DNA from: Haematobia irritans | Taxonomy: Eukaryota; Arthropoda; Insecta; Diptera; Muscidae | Length of the DNA: 64,000 bases | Reading direction: 5' to 3' | NCBI RefSeq assembly: GCF_050003625.1 | Contig: NC_134398.1 | Coordinates: 74,763,635-74,827,634, forward strand | Shown here: piece after piece, positions 11,244 through 20,906 of the stretch | Layout of the letters: each line of letters opens with the position of its first letter | Numbering within the stretch: position 1 is the stretch's first letter | The notes under the pieces: model-generated | What the model was told of the DNA's origin: nothing | Database searches by the model: none | The model's input: the letters and a program-made list of their open reading frames with translations, nothing else | Translations under genes and position numbers: made by a program

Positions 11244-12001
11244 TTGGAGACCTAGGTTCGAATCCCAGGTCGGTCGCGTGATTTTTTTTTTTTTGCGATT
11301 AAAATAAGTTATTATTTATTACACAGTACATAAACAATCGAATTTACATAATTTAACTCCAAAATTCAACGTAATAATCAATTTCGTTGCTGTGATACTA
11401 GTAATTGGTAACAACCAAATGGTAAGAAAAGGATCAAAATTCTTTTGAAACCCAGGTTTGAATCCGGCCTCGGGCAAAGTTTTTTTTTAATAGTTTTTTA
11501 ATTCAATGTAATGATTACAATTTCTTTTGGCACGTTAACCAGCGTTCAAATATAATTTTAAGTTGAAGATAACATTTAAATAGCTATTCGCTTTAAAAGC
11601 TGTGCATTTAGTATAAGAAAACAATAAAACAAAGGAATTTGTTTGGAGATCTAGGTTCGAATCCCGGCTCGGTCGTGTGAATTTATTTTAATTTTTTTTT
11701 TGCGATTAAAATAAGTATTTTTTTTGTTACGTAATATGTTAACAAACGGCTTTATATAATTTAACTCCAAAATTCAACGTAATAATCAATTTCGTTGTTG
11801 TGATAGTAATTGGTTACAACAAAATGCTAAGAAAATTATCAAAATTGTTTTGAAACCCAGGTTCGAGTCCGGTCTCGGGCAAAGTTGTTTTAACAGTTTG
11901 TTAATTCAATTTAATGTTTAAAATTTCTTTTGTCGGGTTAACCATCGTCCAAATATAATTTTACGTTGAAGATAACATTTAAATAGCTATTCGCTTCAAT
12001 A

Positions 12002-12575
12002 CCCAGCAAAAAATTTGGAAGTTCTTCCAAAGGCACAACTTCTAGCACTTCTAGAAGATGCACTCCCAATGATGTTCTTTATTTTAACTACCCAGCAAGT
12101 TCTTTTAATTAAATTTTTTATATATTGTTTTTTTTTTTCATACTTTTAATAGGTAATTTTAACTTTTTTTGTTTCAAATAAGTTAAAAACAGAGTAAGAA
12201 TTCATAAAAAGGTACAAATCAGTTAAATTTTGTGCAAAAAAATGCTGAATCAAATCTGAAAAAATTGTGCATTTTTGAAAATAGTTGAGGTCAAACGTTT
12301 CCGACAAGCGTTAGAATCCATTAAAAATTATAAAAAATTATAAAAATTACTTATTTGACGAAATATCACAGCATTTTTTAATTTCCCTCCAAAACATTGA
12401 GTTCGGATAACACCTAAAGAAGTGATGCAAATTCAGTTCAACGGCTGTTGAAATGGAGGACTTCTGTCCTATGACAAGCCCATGTTAAATTCATCGTTTC
12501 TGCGTCAAGTTTGCACCACTTCAGGATCCTAAAAGAACATTTTCATTACTTTTTTGGCGACGCTTTTTTGTTGGG
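12002..12575. mobile_element. TA-flanked MITE nested in the tandem repeat
   Basis: A 574-bp element starting CCCAGCAAAAAAT and ending TTTTTTGTTGGG, giving imperfect terminal inverted repeats (CCCAGCAAAAAA and CCCAACAAAAAA). It is flanked on both sides by TA (12000-12001 and 12576-12577), as expected for Tc1/mariner-type insertion. No transposase frame. Removing it restores most of the ~397-bp monomer. Confidence 0.7.
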
Positions 12576-12586
12576 TAGATGTGCAT

Positions 12587-13106
12587 CAGAGAACGGCTGC
12601 GATCTACCGCAACCGACCAGTGTATTTAGTAAACACCAACATTTGCAATCTTAAAATACCAATTAGTAACAAAAAATTTCAACCACCAATATCCAATGCA
12701 AACGTCGACTGTCGGTGTTTGTTAGTATGAGTGTTGGTATCTCGAAAACACCGTAGTAAAGCAATCACACAAATTGGTTACCCATATCTCAGCAGTTTGG
12801 TATTCTCTTATTTGGTACTCTCTCAATTCTCTTGAGCTAATGCCAACTGCTGGTAATTGTTGTTGTTGAGTGCAATCACACTTAAGTGCCACACTCGTTT
12901 TTTGTTTACCGAGCGTTGTTACGATGTCGATTGGTTTAAGATTGCAAGACACTGCATACGAACATTGTTATATACTAATGGTGTTTTTATTCTCGCATTT
13001 GTATCAATGTAAAAGATCGCATGGTAATTGGTGTCTTACTCACTGCCACCGACATTTTGTGGGTAAGATTGCAATACGAAAAAACGCCACCGGTTGCAGT
13101 TCTCTG
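12587..13106. mobile_element. Non-autonomous hAT (hobo-like) element, copy 2
   Basis: A 520-bp relative of the element at 8982-9500, in the same orientation and differing by scattered substitutions. It has the same CAGAGAAC ends and a perfect 8-bp duplication ATGTGCAT (12579-12586 and 13107-13114). This duplication fits the nTnnnnAn preference reported for hobo/Hermes. It sits 11 bp to the right of the TA-flanked MITE, inside the second tandem monomer. Confidence 0.92.
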
Positions 13107-13439
13107 ATGTGCATTTAATATAACAAAACAAAGGAATTATTTTGGAGATCTAGGTTCGAATCCCAGCTCGGTGTTGTGGTTTTTATTTTTTTTTTTTTTG
13201 CGATTAAAATAAGTCACTTTTTATTAAGGAATGTGGAAACAATGTACTTTACATAATTTAACTCCAAAATTCTACGATAATAATCAATTTTGTTGCTGTG
13301 AAACTAGTATGTAATTGGTTACAACAAAATGCTGAGAAAACGATCAAGATTCTTTTGAAACCCAGGTTTGAACCCTGTCCCGGTCAAAGTTTTTTTCTGT
13401 TTGTTTTTTAATAGTTTGTTAAGTCATTTTAATGCTTTT

Positions 13440-13850
13440 TCATTCGGCATTTCAAAATCACATTCGTTATATTTATAACAAAATATTTTTTGTTTTGATA
13501 TACTCATTACTATTATACACCGAATTATCTTCGTAGAAAGAACGAAAATTTTCGTTAAAAGTACGAAATTTGTCATTGTTTTACAACCAAAGAAACTTTT
13601 CATAAAAAGTACGAAATATTTCGTTCTTTTTAAGAAGAAAAATTCATCCAAAATGTTCGTAGTTTGTAAAAAACAACTTCGTAATTTTTATGAAAAACTT
13701 TCGTACTTTTTACGAAAAATGTATGAAAAACTTTCGTACCTTTTTCGAAAATTTTTTATATTTTTATGAAATTGTTACGTACTTTTAATGAAAGAATTTC
13801 GTACTATTTTTGTGAAAAATGTTCGAACTTTTAGAAAAAAATTTATAGTC
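13440..13850. repeat. Cluster of diverged TTTCGTAC...GTACGAAA motifs
   Basis: About a dozen variants of TTTCGTACTTTTTACGAAA and its halves follow one another with irregular 25-40-bp spacing. Each variant is nearly self-complementary. Related sequence recurs at about 23450-23640 and 24010-24110, on the far side of the nested insertions. No coding content. Confidence 0.55.
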
Positions 13851-13967
13851 CAAAGTGCATTTGGTTGTAGTAACAAGTTTGAAAAATATCATCACTACTT
13901 TACATGTTAAGTTTTTGAATAACTATTAGTTTGGTTGCTTCACTTTTATTCATAGCTGCCGTCAGAA

Positions 13968-14240
13968 GTACACCCATAGAAAAAGTATTACCATACGGGC
14001 TGAAATCGATACCGTACGTTATTGATAGTTAGCCAATCCCGTATAGTACAATATCAATACCGAATGGTATAGGCGGTACGCAAAGCATGAAAGTACCATT
14101 CGGTATTATGAAAGTACCAATATGGCATTGAAAATAATACCTAAGCGGTACTATTATTTATACCATAAAGGTATTGATGTATAAACAGTGCGGTATTACC
14201 AAATAATACCTAAATGGTATTGGTTTAATAATATTTAGTT
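13968..14240. repeat. GGTATT/AATACC-rich foldback-like repeat, left part
   Basis: It begins GTACACCCATAGAAAAA and then carries many GGTATT, AATACC and ATACCG words in both orientations. A block with similar words at 22735-22868 ends TTTTTTCTACCAGTAC, roughly an inverted match to the start. The two blocks may be the halves of one foldback or MITE element split by later insertions. Confidence 0.45.
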
Positions 14241-14310
14241 TAATAAAACACACGTAAAATGTCTTTGTTACGTACTTCATTTAATACATAACATACATAC
14301 AAAAGCCTAA

Positions 14311-14450
14311 TCATTGCTCCATGCAAAGTTTTTCTCCCAATTCAGCTCCATGTTGCAATTCAGGCACTGCATTCCTCAAGTCATTTCTCCATGCAAAGTT
14401 TTTCTCCCAATTCAGCTCCATGTAGCAATTCAGGCACTGCATCCCTCAAG
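14311..14450. repeat. 70-bp direct tandem duplication
   Basis: Two adjacent 70-bp copies (14311-14380 and 14381-14450), marked by CTCCATGCAAAGTTTTTCTC, differ at only a few positions. No coding content. Confidence 0.85.
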
Positions 14451-14520
14451 TCGTCTGTTGTTGTAGTTGCAAGGTTTGTGTATATCAGTTGCTCATCTAA
14501 TTAAAGGATGATCGAATTAG

Positions 14521-15428
14521 AAACAAGTATATACAGCAGTAAGTTCGGCCGGGCCGAATCTTAAACACCCACCACCATGAATCAAATATTAGGGTTTCCT
14601 TTGAAATTTCAGAGGGTTTGAGGACAGATCAAGCAGAGCAGGTCAACCAGTACACTTCACGAAGATAAATTTAAAGATTTTACCTATGAAGACTATATCA
14701 GATTCTGGATTTATAAGAACCATAAATCTGTAGAGTTTCACCCGAGAAGTAAAATCTGGAAATTTTACATTGAGTTTCAAGCAATTTTCATGATCAGTGC
14801 GCCTTCTATACTCTCAAGAAGTGAAATCGGTCTATATGGAGGCATTACCAAATGGACCGATAAAAACTTAATCCGATACACGTTTTTGTGAGCCTTAAAT
14901 ACCAGAATATTTACAATTTCAGGCAAATCGGATAAAAACTACGGTTTCTAGAAACCTAAGGAGTTAAATCGGGAAATAGTTCTTATGGGGGCTATACTAA
15001 AATAGGGACCAATACTCACCGTTTTCGGCACACCTCTTTATGGCCCTAAAATACCTCTAGATTTCCAATTTCAGGCAAATTGGATAAAAACTACGGTTTC
15101 TATAAGCCCAAGAAGTAAAATCGGGAGATCGGTCTATATGGGGGCTATACCAAAATCTTGGCCGATATAGCCCATCTTCGAACTTGTCCTGCCTGCAGAC
15201 AAAAGACGAGTTTGTGCACAATTTCAGCACGATTGCTTCATTATTGAAGACTGTAGCGTGATTACAACAGACAGCCAGACAGACGGACATGGTCATATCA
15301 TCTTAGAATTTTTCCCTGATCAAGAATATATATACTTTATATAGTCGGAAAACGATATTTGGATGTGGTACAAACAGAATAACAAACTTATTATACCCCG
15401 TCACCATTCTATGGTGGTGGGTATAAAA
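14521..15428 (+). repeat. Dispersed repeat, second copy (tail GGGTATAAAA)
   Basis: It starts ACAAGTATATACAGCAGTAAG, followed by a near-palindrome TTCGGCCGGGCCGAA. It has internal diverged repeats marked by CGGTCTATATGG or TTATGGGGGCTATA, a GACAGACGGACATG block near 15276, and a terminal hairpin-like TACCCC...GGTGGGTATAAAA ending at 15428. It has the same architecture as 6058-7162 with strongly diverged internal repeats. Confidence 0.65.
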
Positions 15429-15592
15429 ATAAATAATGCTTAAAAATATTATACTTACCTATACTTCGCTATATTCACTGAATTCACTTAATTTTCGTCA
15501 TCTTATCCCAAACTATTGTTATTTACAAGCCGCATGAAAAAAAACTAAACTACCAAGGCGACCAATTCCAATTGGTGGCAACATTTACATAT

Positions 15593-16203
15593 TGTTACGA
15601 ATTTGATAATTATAGATTTAAGTTTATTTAAATTAGTTTCCGTTAATTTAAAATTTCAAATTGTAACGATAAAATTTCGCTATCACTTGTTGGAATCATC
15701 TGTTCTTTTTCTAGTACTTTCCTTAATTTCTTTTATGTTCTTTTGTTTGCTTATTTTCATATCGAAATGTTAGTTCTTACTCTCTCATAGAATAACAACC
15801 CCTTTGCTTTGTTATTTTGCATTCTCATTTCATCTCATTGTCTATTGACATTGGTGTTGTAGTAATGCGAGCATATATCTATGTGAGTGTATATGTGTTT
15901 GGCAGCCACCAGATGAATAACTTAATGGTCGTAGATCCTTCTAGCGTTGTTAAAGAATGTTCTGGCGTTGCCAGAATATTGTAGTGCTGCCAGAATGTTC
16001 TCGTATTCCAACACCGTCGTATATAAAAGCGCTCGCATGCTGCTAACGAGTCAGTCTTAATTAAAGCGTCAAACGAATAACATCAGTGTGAACGAATTGT
16101 AAAGTGTAAAGTAATAGTAAATAAATTGTAGATTAACGTTATTGAAACGAACAGTGTTTTAATTGACTGGTAATTGAAAAAGCCTAAATATAAAAACGTA
16201 ACA
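15593..16203 (+). repeat. 5' LTR of the gypsy element
   Basis: 611 bp, TGTTAC...GTAACA. It contains TATATAAAAG at 16020-16029 and an initiator-like TCAGTC at 16051, 31 bp downstream of the first T, which together make a plausible core promoter. Confidence 0.93.
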
Positions 16204-16205
16204 AT

Positions 16206-16223
16206 TGGTGTCAGAAGTGGGAT
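16206..16223 (+). promoter_or_regulatory. tRNA-Leu-type primer binding site
   Basis: TGGTGTCAGAAGTGGGAT lies two bases after the LTR end. It is complementary to the common 3' end of eukaryotic tRNA-Leu, including the CCA. Confidence 0.85.
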
Positions 16224-16240
16224 AACGAAAAAAATCTACA

Positions 16241-17613
16241 ATGAAGTTTCATGAGCTTCGTGTGGAAGACTTAAAAAAGGAATTGAGCAAACTGGAGCTG
16301 CCGACAACAGGCAATAAGGCCCAGCTTCAAAAGCGTCTACTGGAAGAGTTTGAACGGCGTAATATGGACATTGCGACGCATGAGTTTGATTATAAGGATG
16401 ACATTGACGAATCAATACTCGTCAATACCAGCAGTGTAGAAAACCCATCTGCGGCTTCAAGTGTTGTGGATTACACCACAATGCTCAATGTTTTGAGCAA
16501 AATGATGGAAGAGAATTCTAGAAAACTGGAAGCAAATTCTCTAAAAATGGAAGAAAATTCAAGAAAACTGCTCGAAGAAAACGCTCTAAAAATGGAAGCA
16601 AATTCTAGAAAATTAGAAGAAAAATTCGACGAAAATTCAAAAAAAGATGGACGAAAATTCTAGAATTCTCAATGAAAAACTTCAAGAAATTTCTGAAAGC
16701 ATAAAGAAACGTGTGGACCATATAGAAGGTCAAATTATAGAATTGGATAAGAAAGTTCTTTCCGTAGATGAGAAAATTGTGGTTCATGATGAGAAACTTC
16801 TACACCTGGAGAAAAAAATGGCTGACCTGGAAATTAAAGGTGGTCCCGTGCGCGTAATCGACGGCCCAAATATCAAAACTCCTGTTTTTGATGGCTCATC
16901 TTCATTTGATGTTTTCAAATTCCAATTTGAGACGGTGGCATCCAGAAACATGTGGAATGTTGGCATTGAAGGGTAATGCTGCCGATATAATACAAAGTAT
17001 CCCAACTTCTTCCAGAAATAACTATAACGAAGTAATAGCTGCACTACAACGCAAGTACGGTGGAGAACATAAGCAAGACATCTTTAGAATGGAATTAAGA
17101 GGTAGAGTCCAGAAATCAAACGAGACTCTACAAGACTTTGCAACAGAAGTTGAGCGGTTGGTGCTACTGACATACCCAGGAGAGAGTCACCCACTTGTGG
17201 ACCGCATCAAAATTGAGACCTTTGTGAATGGCATTCGAGACCCAGACATAAAATGTGCAACATATGCGTCACAAAAGGCTACATTCGCAGAAACAGTAAC
17301 ATTTGCACTTGCGCAAGAAACTGCGAGATTGCTGGCACTGCCTCAAATTCACAAAGTACGAAGAGTAGAGACCGAATGTGATGAATCGAAATCTATCATT
17401 GACTCGATGAAAGAGGCAATGAAGCAGGTAATGCAAGAATTGAAACAAGATGCAACTAAATCCCAAATCAAATGCTATAACTGTGATAAGCCGGGACATC
17501 TAGCTCGAGAATGCAAAGCACGACGCAAACGGTCAAGATCCACATCACCATCTCCATTAAACAATAGGCATAAGAAGGTGACCCCACAGTCAAGTGAGTC
17601 ACCTTTAAACTAA
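16241..17613 (+). pseudogene. gag of the gypsy element, broken in two places
   Basis: Gag packages the element RNA into particles. The first frame (16241-16663) starts 18 bases after the primer binding site. Its first ~45 residues look like a SAP-type DNA/RNA-binding helix pair (LRVEDLKKELSKLELP...). A coiled-coil-like region of repeated NSRKLE/NSLKMEEN units follows. At an A7 run near 16639 the frame shifts, and coding continues from 16647 to 16976. A second shift near 16955-16975 leads to the last frame (to 17613), with a capsid-like region (QDIFRMELRGRV, LQDFATEVERLV) and one zinc knuckle CYNCDKPGHLAREC near 17473-17514. The first break could be a homopolymer error; the second looks like a small deletion. 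The frame ends at a TAA just after a frameshift heptamer. Confidence 0.85.
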
Positions 17614-18320
17614 ATCGAGCTAGTTCAGCGGGGCAAGAGCTTGCTCCCACAGACGATGGCCCCACCATCTCCATAGCAATAGTTCAACAGAAAAATAACA
17701 ATTTAACTATTGCGGGTGTTATTAATGGCGACAAGCGTACTTTGACGTTGGATACTGGTGCATCAAAGTCTATCATTAGATCTGATTTAGTAAAAGGAAA
17801 AGTTACATCAATGATTGGAGTCAAGCTACGCACGGCTACAGGGGAACCCGCAACCGTATATGGAAAGGTCGCCGTAAAATTAACTATTGCTAACAAATCC
17901 GTTACTTATGATTTCATTGTGGCCGATATAGTAGACGAAGTTATAATTGGAGCGGATTTCATGATTGCTTTTGGTCTCAATCTGGATATGAAGCGTCGTG
18001 TAATGACATGGTGCGATGCCGAAATAACGGTAAACGTGGGCTATAGTGAGAATACACCTGTCAGACGTTTGACAACGAGCCAGTCAGAGTCTATACCACC
18101 GAATGCCGAAGCAATTATATGGGTTTCTATGAATGGAGATTGTGAAGTCGGTCAATTGTGGGTTGTTGAACCAGCAGAAAACAAAAGAAACAACATCTTG
18201 ATAGCAAATGCCCTGATAACAACGAACGAAGAGAGACTAATACCAGTTCGTGTCTTGAACTTGTCTGACAATCACGAGCAAATTGTAAAATTTTCTGACA
18301 TTGGCAAATGTACCAGCCGA
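17598..18320 (+). pseudogene. Aspartic protease region of the gypsy pol
   Basis: This frame is open from 17598, -1 relative to gag. The catalytic motif LDTGAS is at about 17748-17765, followed by a flap region and the family's second hydrophobic motif IIGADFM (about 17944-17964). The protease would cleave Gag-Pol inside the particle. There is no start codon of its own near the front, consistent with synthesis by frameshifting. The RT-side sequence changes frame near 18310, and the protease frame then runs on as noise to a stop at 18434. That shift is not at a recognisable slippery site, so it is probably a mutation. Confidence 0.85.
17604..17610 (+). promoter_or_regulatory. Predicted -1 ribosomal frameshift site (TTTAAAC) at the gag-protease junction
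   Basis: In the gag frame the heptamer reads T TTA AAC, immediately followed by the gag stop TAA (17611-17613). This is the canonical X XXY YYZ slippery form. A -1 slip enters exactly the frame that carries the protease, open from 17598. A possible stimulatory hairpin (GGGGCAA / TTGCTCC, loop GAGC) lies at 17630-17647. Confidence 0.75.
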
Positions 18321-20252
18321 GGCAATAGTCAATTTGGAAGGCAACTCATCAAAGACACATGGAGCAGTGAGGAAACATCTAGAAGCGTATGTCGAGGCTT
18401 GGACACGTCATCTATCGCCGTCAGAGAGAAATAAAGCCAAGCAATTGTTGTGGAAAAACGCCTCTGCTTTTGCTTCTGAAAAGGGAAATCAAGGAGGAAC
18501 ATCTGTAGTGAAACATGAAATTAAAACCGCAGAAGAAAGGCCCATAAAACAGGCACCACGAAGTGTTCCCCTGGCAAAAAGAGACGAAGTTCAAAAGCTC
18601 ATAAAGGAAATGGCGGAGAGTGGTGTGATCGAGCCGTCATCAAGTCCTTGGTGTTCCCCAGTTGTGCTGGTCAAAAAAAAAGATGGAAGTACCCTATTCT
18701 GCGTGGACTACAGAAAAATGAATGATGTCACCAAAAAGGACAGTTATCCACTTCCACGCATTGATGACACGTTGGACACACTAGCCGGAACAACATGGTT
18801 TTCTACGCTCGATTTGCAGAGTGGATATTGGCAAGTAGAGATCGCCGAGAAAGACAAGGAAAAGACGGCTTTTGGCGTTAATGGCGGTCTCTGGCAATTC
18901 AATGTAATGCTGTTCGGGCTCTGCAACGGTCCGGCTACCTTCGAAAGATTGATGGAGCGGGTACTGAAGGGGTTGCACTGGAAATCGTGCTTGATATACT
19001 TGGATGACATCACAGTGATGGGCAAAACATTTGAAAGATGTTATCCAGCAATTGTCGGCCGCTGGTCTACGCCTTAACGCAAAGAAATGCTCCCTTTTCC
19101 AGCGGGAAGTTAAATACCTGGGTCATCATGTGACTGCAGAGGGCATATCCACCGATGAAGACAAAATCCAAGCTGTCAGACATTGGCCCCGACCTCGAAA
19201 TCCCCTATTCTGCGTGGACTACAGAAAACTGAATGATGTCACCAAAAAGGACAGTTATCCACTTCCACGCATTGATGACACGTTGGACACACTAGCCGGA
19301 ACAACATGGTTTTCTACGCTCGATTTGCAGAGTGGATATTGGCAAGTAGAGATCGCCGAGAAAGACAAGGAAAAGACGGCTTTTGGCGTTAATGGCGGTC
19401 TCTGGCAATTCAATGTAATGCTGTTCGGGCTCTGCAACGGTCCGGCTACCTTCGAAAGATTGATGGAGCGGGTACTGAAGGGGTTGCACTGGAAATCGTG
19501 CTTGATATACTTGGATGACATCACAGTGATGGGCAAAACATTTGAAAGATGTTATCCAGCAATTGTCGGCCGCTGGTCTACGCCTTAACGCAAAGAAATG
19601 CTCCCTTTTCCAGCGGGAAGTTAAATACCTGGGTCATCATGTGACTGCAGAGGGCATATCCACCGATGAAGACAAAATCCAAGCTGTCAGACATTGGCCC
19701 CGACCTCGAAATCCCCTATTCTGCGTGGACTACAGAAAACTGAATGATGTCACCAAAAAGGACAGTTATCCACTTCCACGCATTGATGACACGTTGGACA
19801 CACTAGCCGGAACAACATGGTTTTCTACGCTCGATTTGCAGAGTGGATATTGGCAAGTAGAGATCGCCGAGAAAGACAAGGAAAAGACGGCTTTTGGCGT
19901 TAATGGCGGTCTCTGGCAATTCAATGTAATGCTGTTCGGGCTCTGCAACGGTCCGGCTACCTTCGAAAGATTGATGGAGCGGGTACTGAAGGGGTTGCAC
20001 TGGAAATCGTGCTTGATATACTTGGATGACATCACAGTGATGGGCAAAACATTTGAAAGATGTTATCCAGCAATTGTCGGCCGTTGGTCTACGCCTTAAC
20101 GCAAAGAAATGCTCCCTTTTCCAGCGGGAAGTTAAATACCTGGGTCATCATGTGACTGCAGAGGGCATATCCACCGATGAAGACAAAATCCAAGCTGTCA
20201 GACATTAGCCCCGACCTCGAAATCTCCACGAATTAAGAAGTTTCCTTGGGTT
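18301..20252 (+). pseudogene. Reverse transcriptase region of the gypsy pol, with a 511-bp segment triplicated
   Basis: RT copies the element RNA into DNA. Visible motifs are the N-terminal AESGVIEPSSSPWCSPVVLV, VDYRKMND, FSTLDLQSGYWQVEI, FGLCNGPATFERLM and the catalytic YLDD. A 511-bp block covering the palm occurs three times (18692-19202, 19203-19713, 19714-20224). 511 is not a multiple of three, so each junction changes frame. Within each block the frame also shifts just after YLDDITVMGKTFE, before LKDVIQQLSAAG, so that lesion predates the duplications. Part of the thumb after FLGLCTYYRR is also missing near 20265. This RT cannot be functional. Confidence 0.9.
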
Positions 20253-20906
20253 ATGTACATATTACCGACGACACGTCAGAAGTTCCAGTGGAGCGACGAA
20301 CAGGAGGATTCATTCCAACATTTAAAAGAACTTTTATGTTCAGCTCCTGTTCTAGCGTATCCTATTCCGGGCGAAAAATTTGTTTTGGATACAGATGCTA
20401 GCGCGTATGATATTGGAGGTGTGCTATCTCAACAGATAGACGGCAAGGAGAAGGTCATCGGATATTTCAGCCGAACGTTGTCCAAGCCTGAAAAGAACTA
20501 CTGTGTAACGCGACGAGAGCTGCTAGCCATCATAGAGAGTGTAAAACATTATCATAAATATTTGTATGGACAACACTTCTTGCTCAGGACTGATCACTCA
20601 GCTCTACGATGGTTGCTTCAATTCAAGAATCCGGAAGCTCAACTGGCACGTTGGATCGAGAGGCTCCAAAGCTATGATTTCAGTATCGAGCATAGAAAAG
20701 GTGGAAAGCATAGAAAAGGTTCGAAAGCTGAACATAAGGAGGAGATTGTTGATATTCGGCTGTTACACATCGAATCTGCAGTGGACTGGCCAACAGAACA
20801 GCGTAAAGATCCCATTTTGAACAAAATTATTTCGGCAAAGGAAGAGAACAAGAAGCTCAGTAAGAAAGACATCGCAGCCGAAAGTCCACTTATGAAATCA
20901 TACTGA
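20253..20906 (+). pseudogene. RNase H region of the gypsy pol
   Basis: RNase H removes the RNA strand during reverse transcription. After FQWSDEQEDSFQHLK the frame shows LDTDASAYDIGGVLSQ (first catalytic Asp), RRELLAII (Glu) and LRTDHSALRWL (Asp), and then runs into the tether. Near HRKGGKHRKGSKAEH the usual tether sequence seems shortened. The frame ends at TGA (20904-20906) but stays open in the same frame into integrase, so a single nonsense codon separates the two. Confidence 0.88.

Larger units (their letters stand above)
11244..13437. repeat. ~397-bp tandem repeat, about 2.7 monomers, with tRNA B-box-like motifs
   Basis: Monomers start near 11244, 11643 and 13142. The first two anchors are 399 bp apart. 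The second and third are about 395 bp apart once the two inserted elements are subtracted. Each monomer carries two motifs resembling the tRNA internal B box, about 200 bp apart: GGTTCGAATCC (11255, 11654, 13153) and GGTTTGAATCC, GGTTCGAGTCC or GGTTTGAACCC (11456, 11860, 13365). Each is followed by GC-rich DNA (CGGTC, CTCGG) and a T-rich run. The monomer is therefore probably an old dimer of a ~200-bp tRNA-related unit. I could not find a convincing A box, so a SINE origin is an inference. Confidence 0.7.

Noticed and set aside
11250..11290. A tRNA gene at the GGTTCGAATCC motif
   Set aside because: Only a B-box-like T arm is present; no acceptor stem, anticodon arm or A box could be folded around it.
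18310..18330. A second programmed frameshift between protease and RT
   Set aside because: No slippery heptamer in phase was found, and the element has several other plain frameshift mutations.
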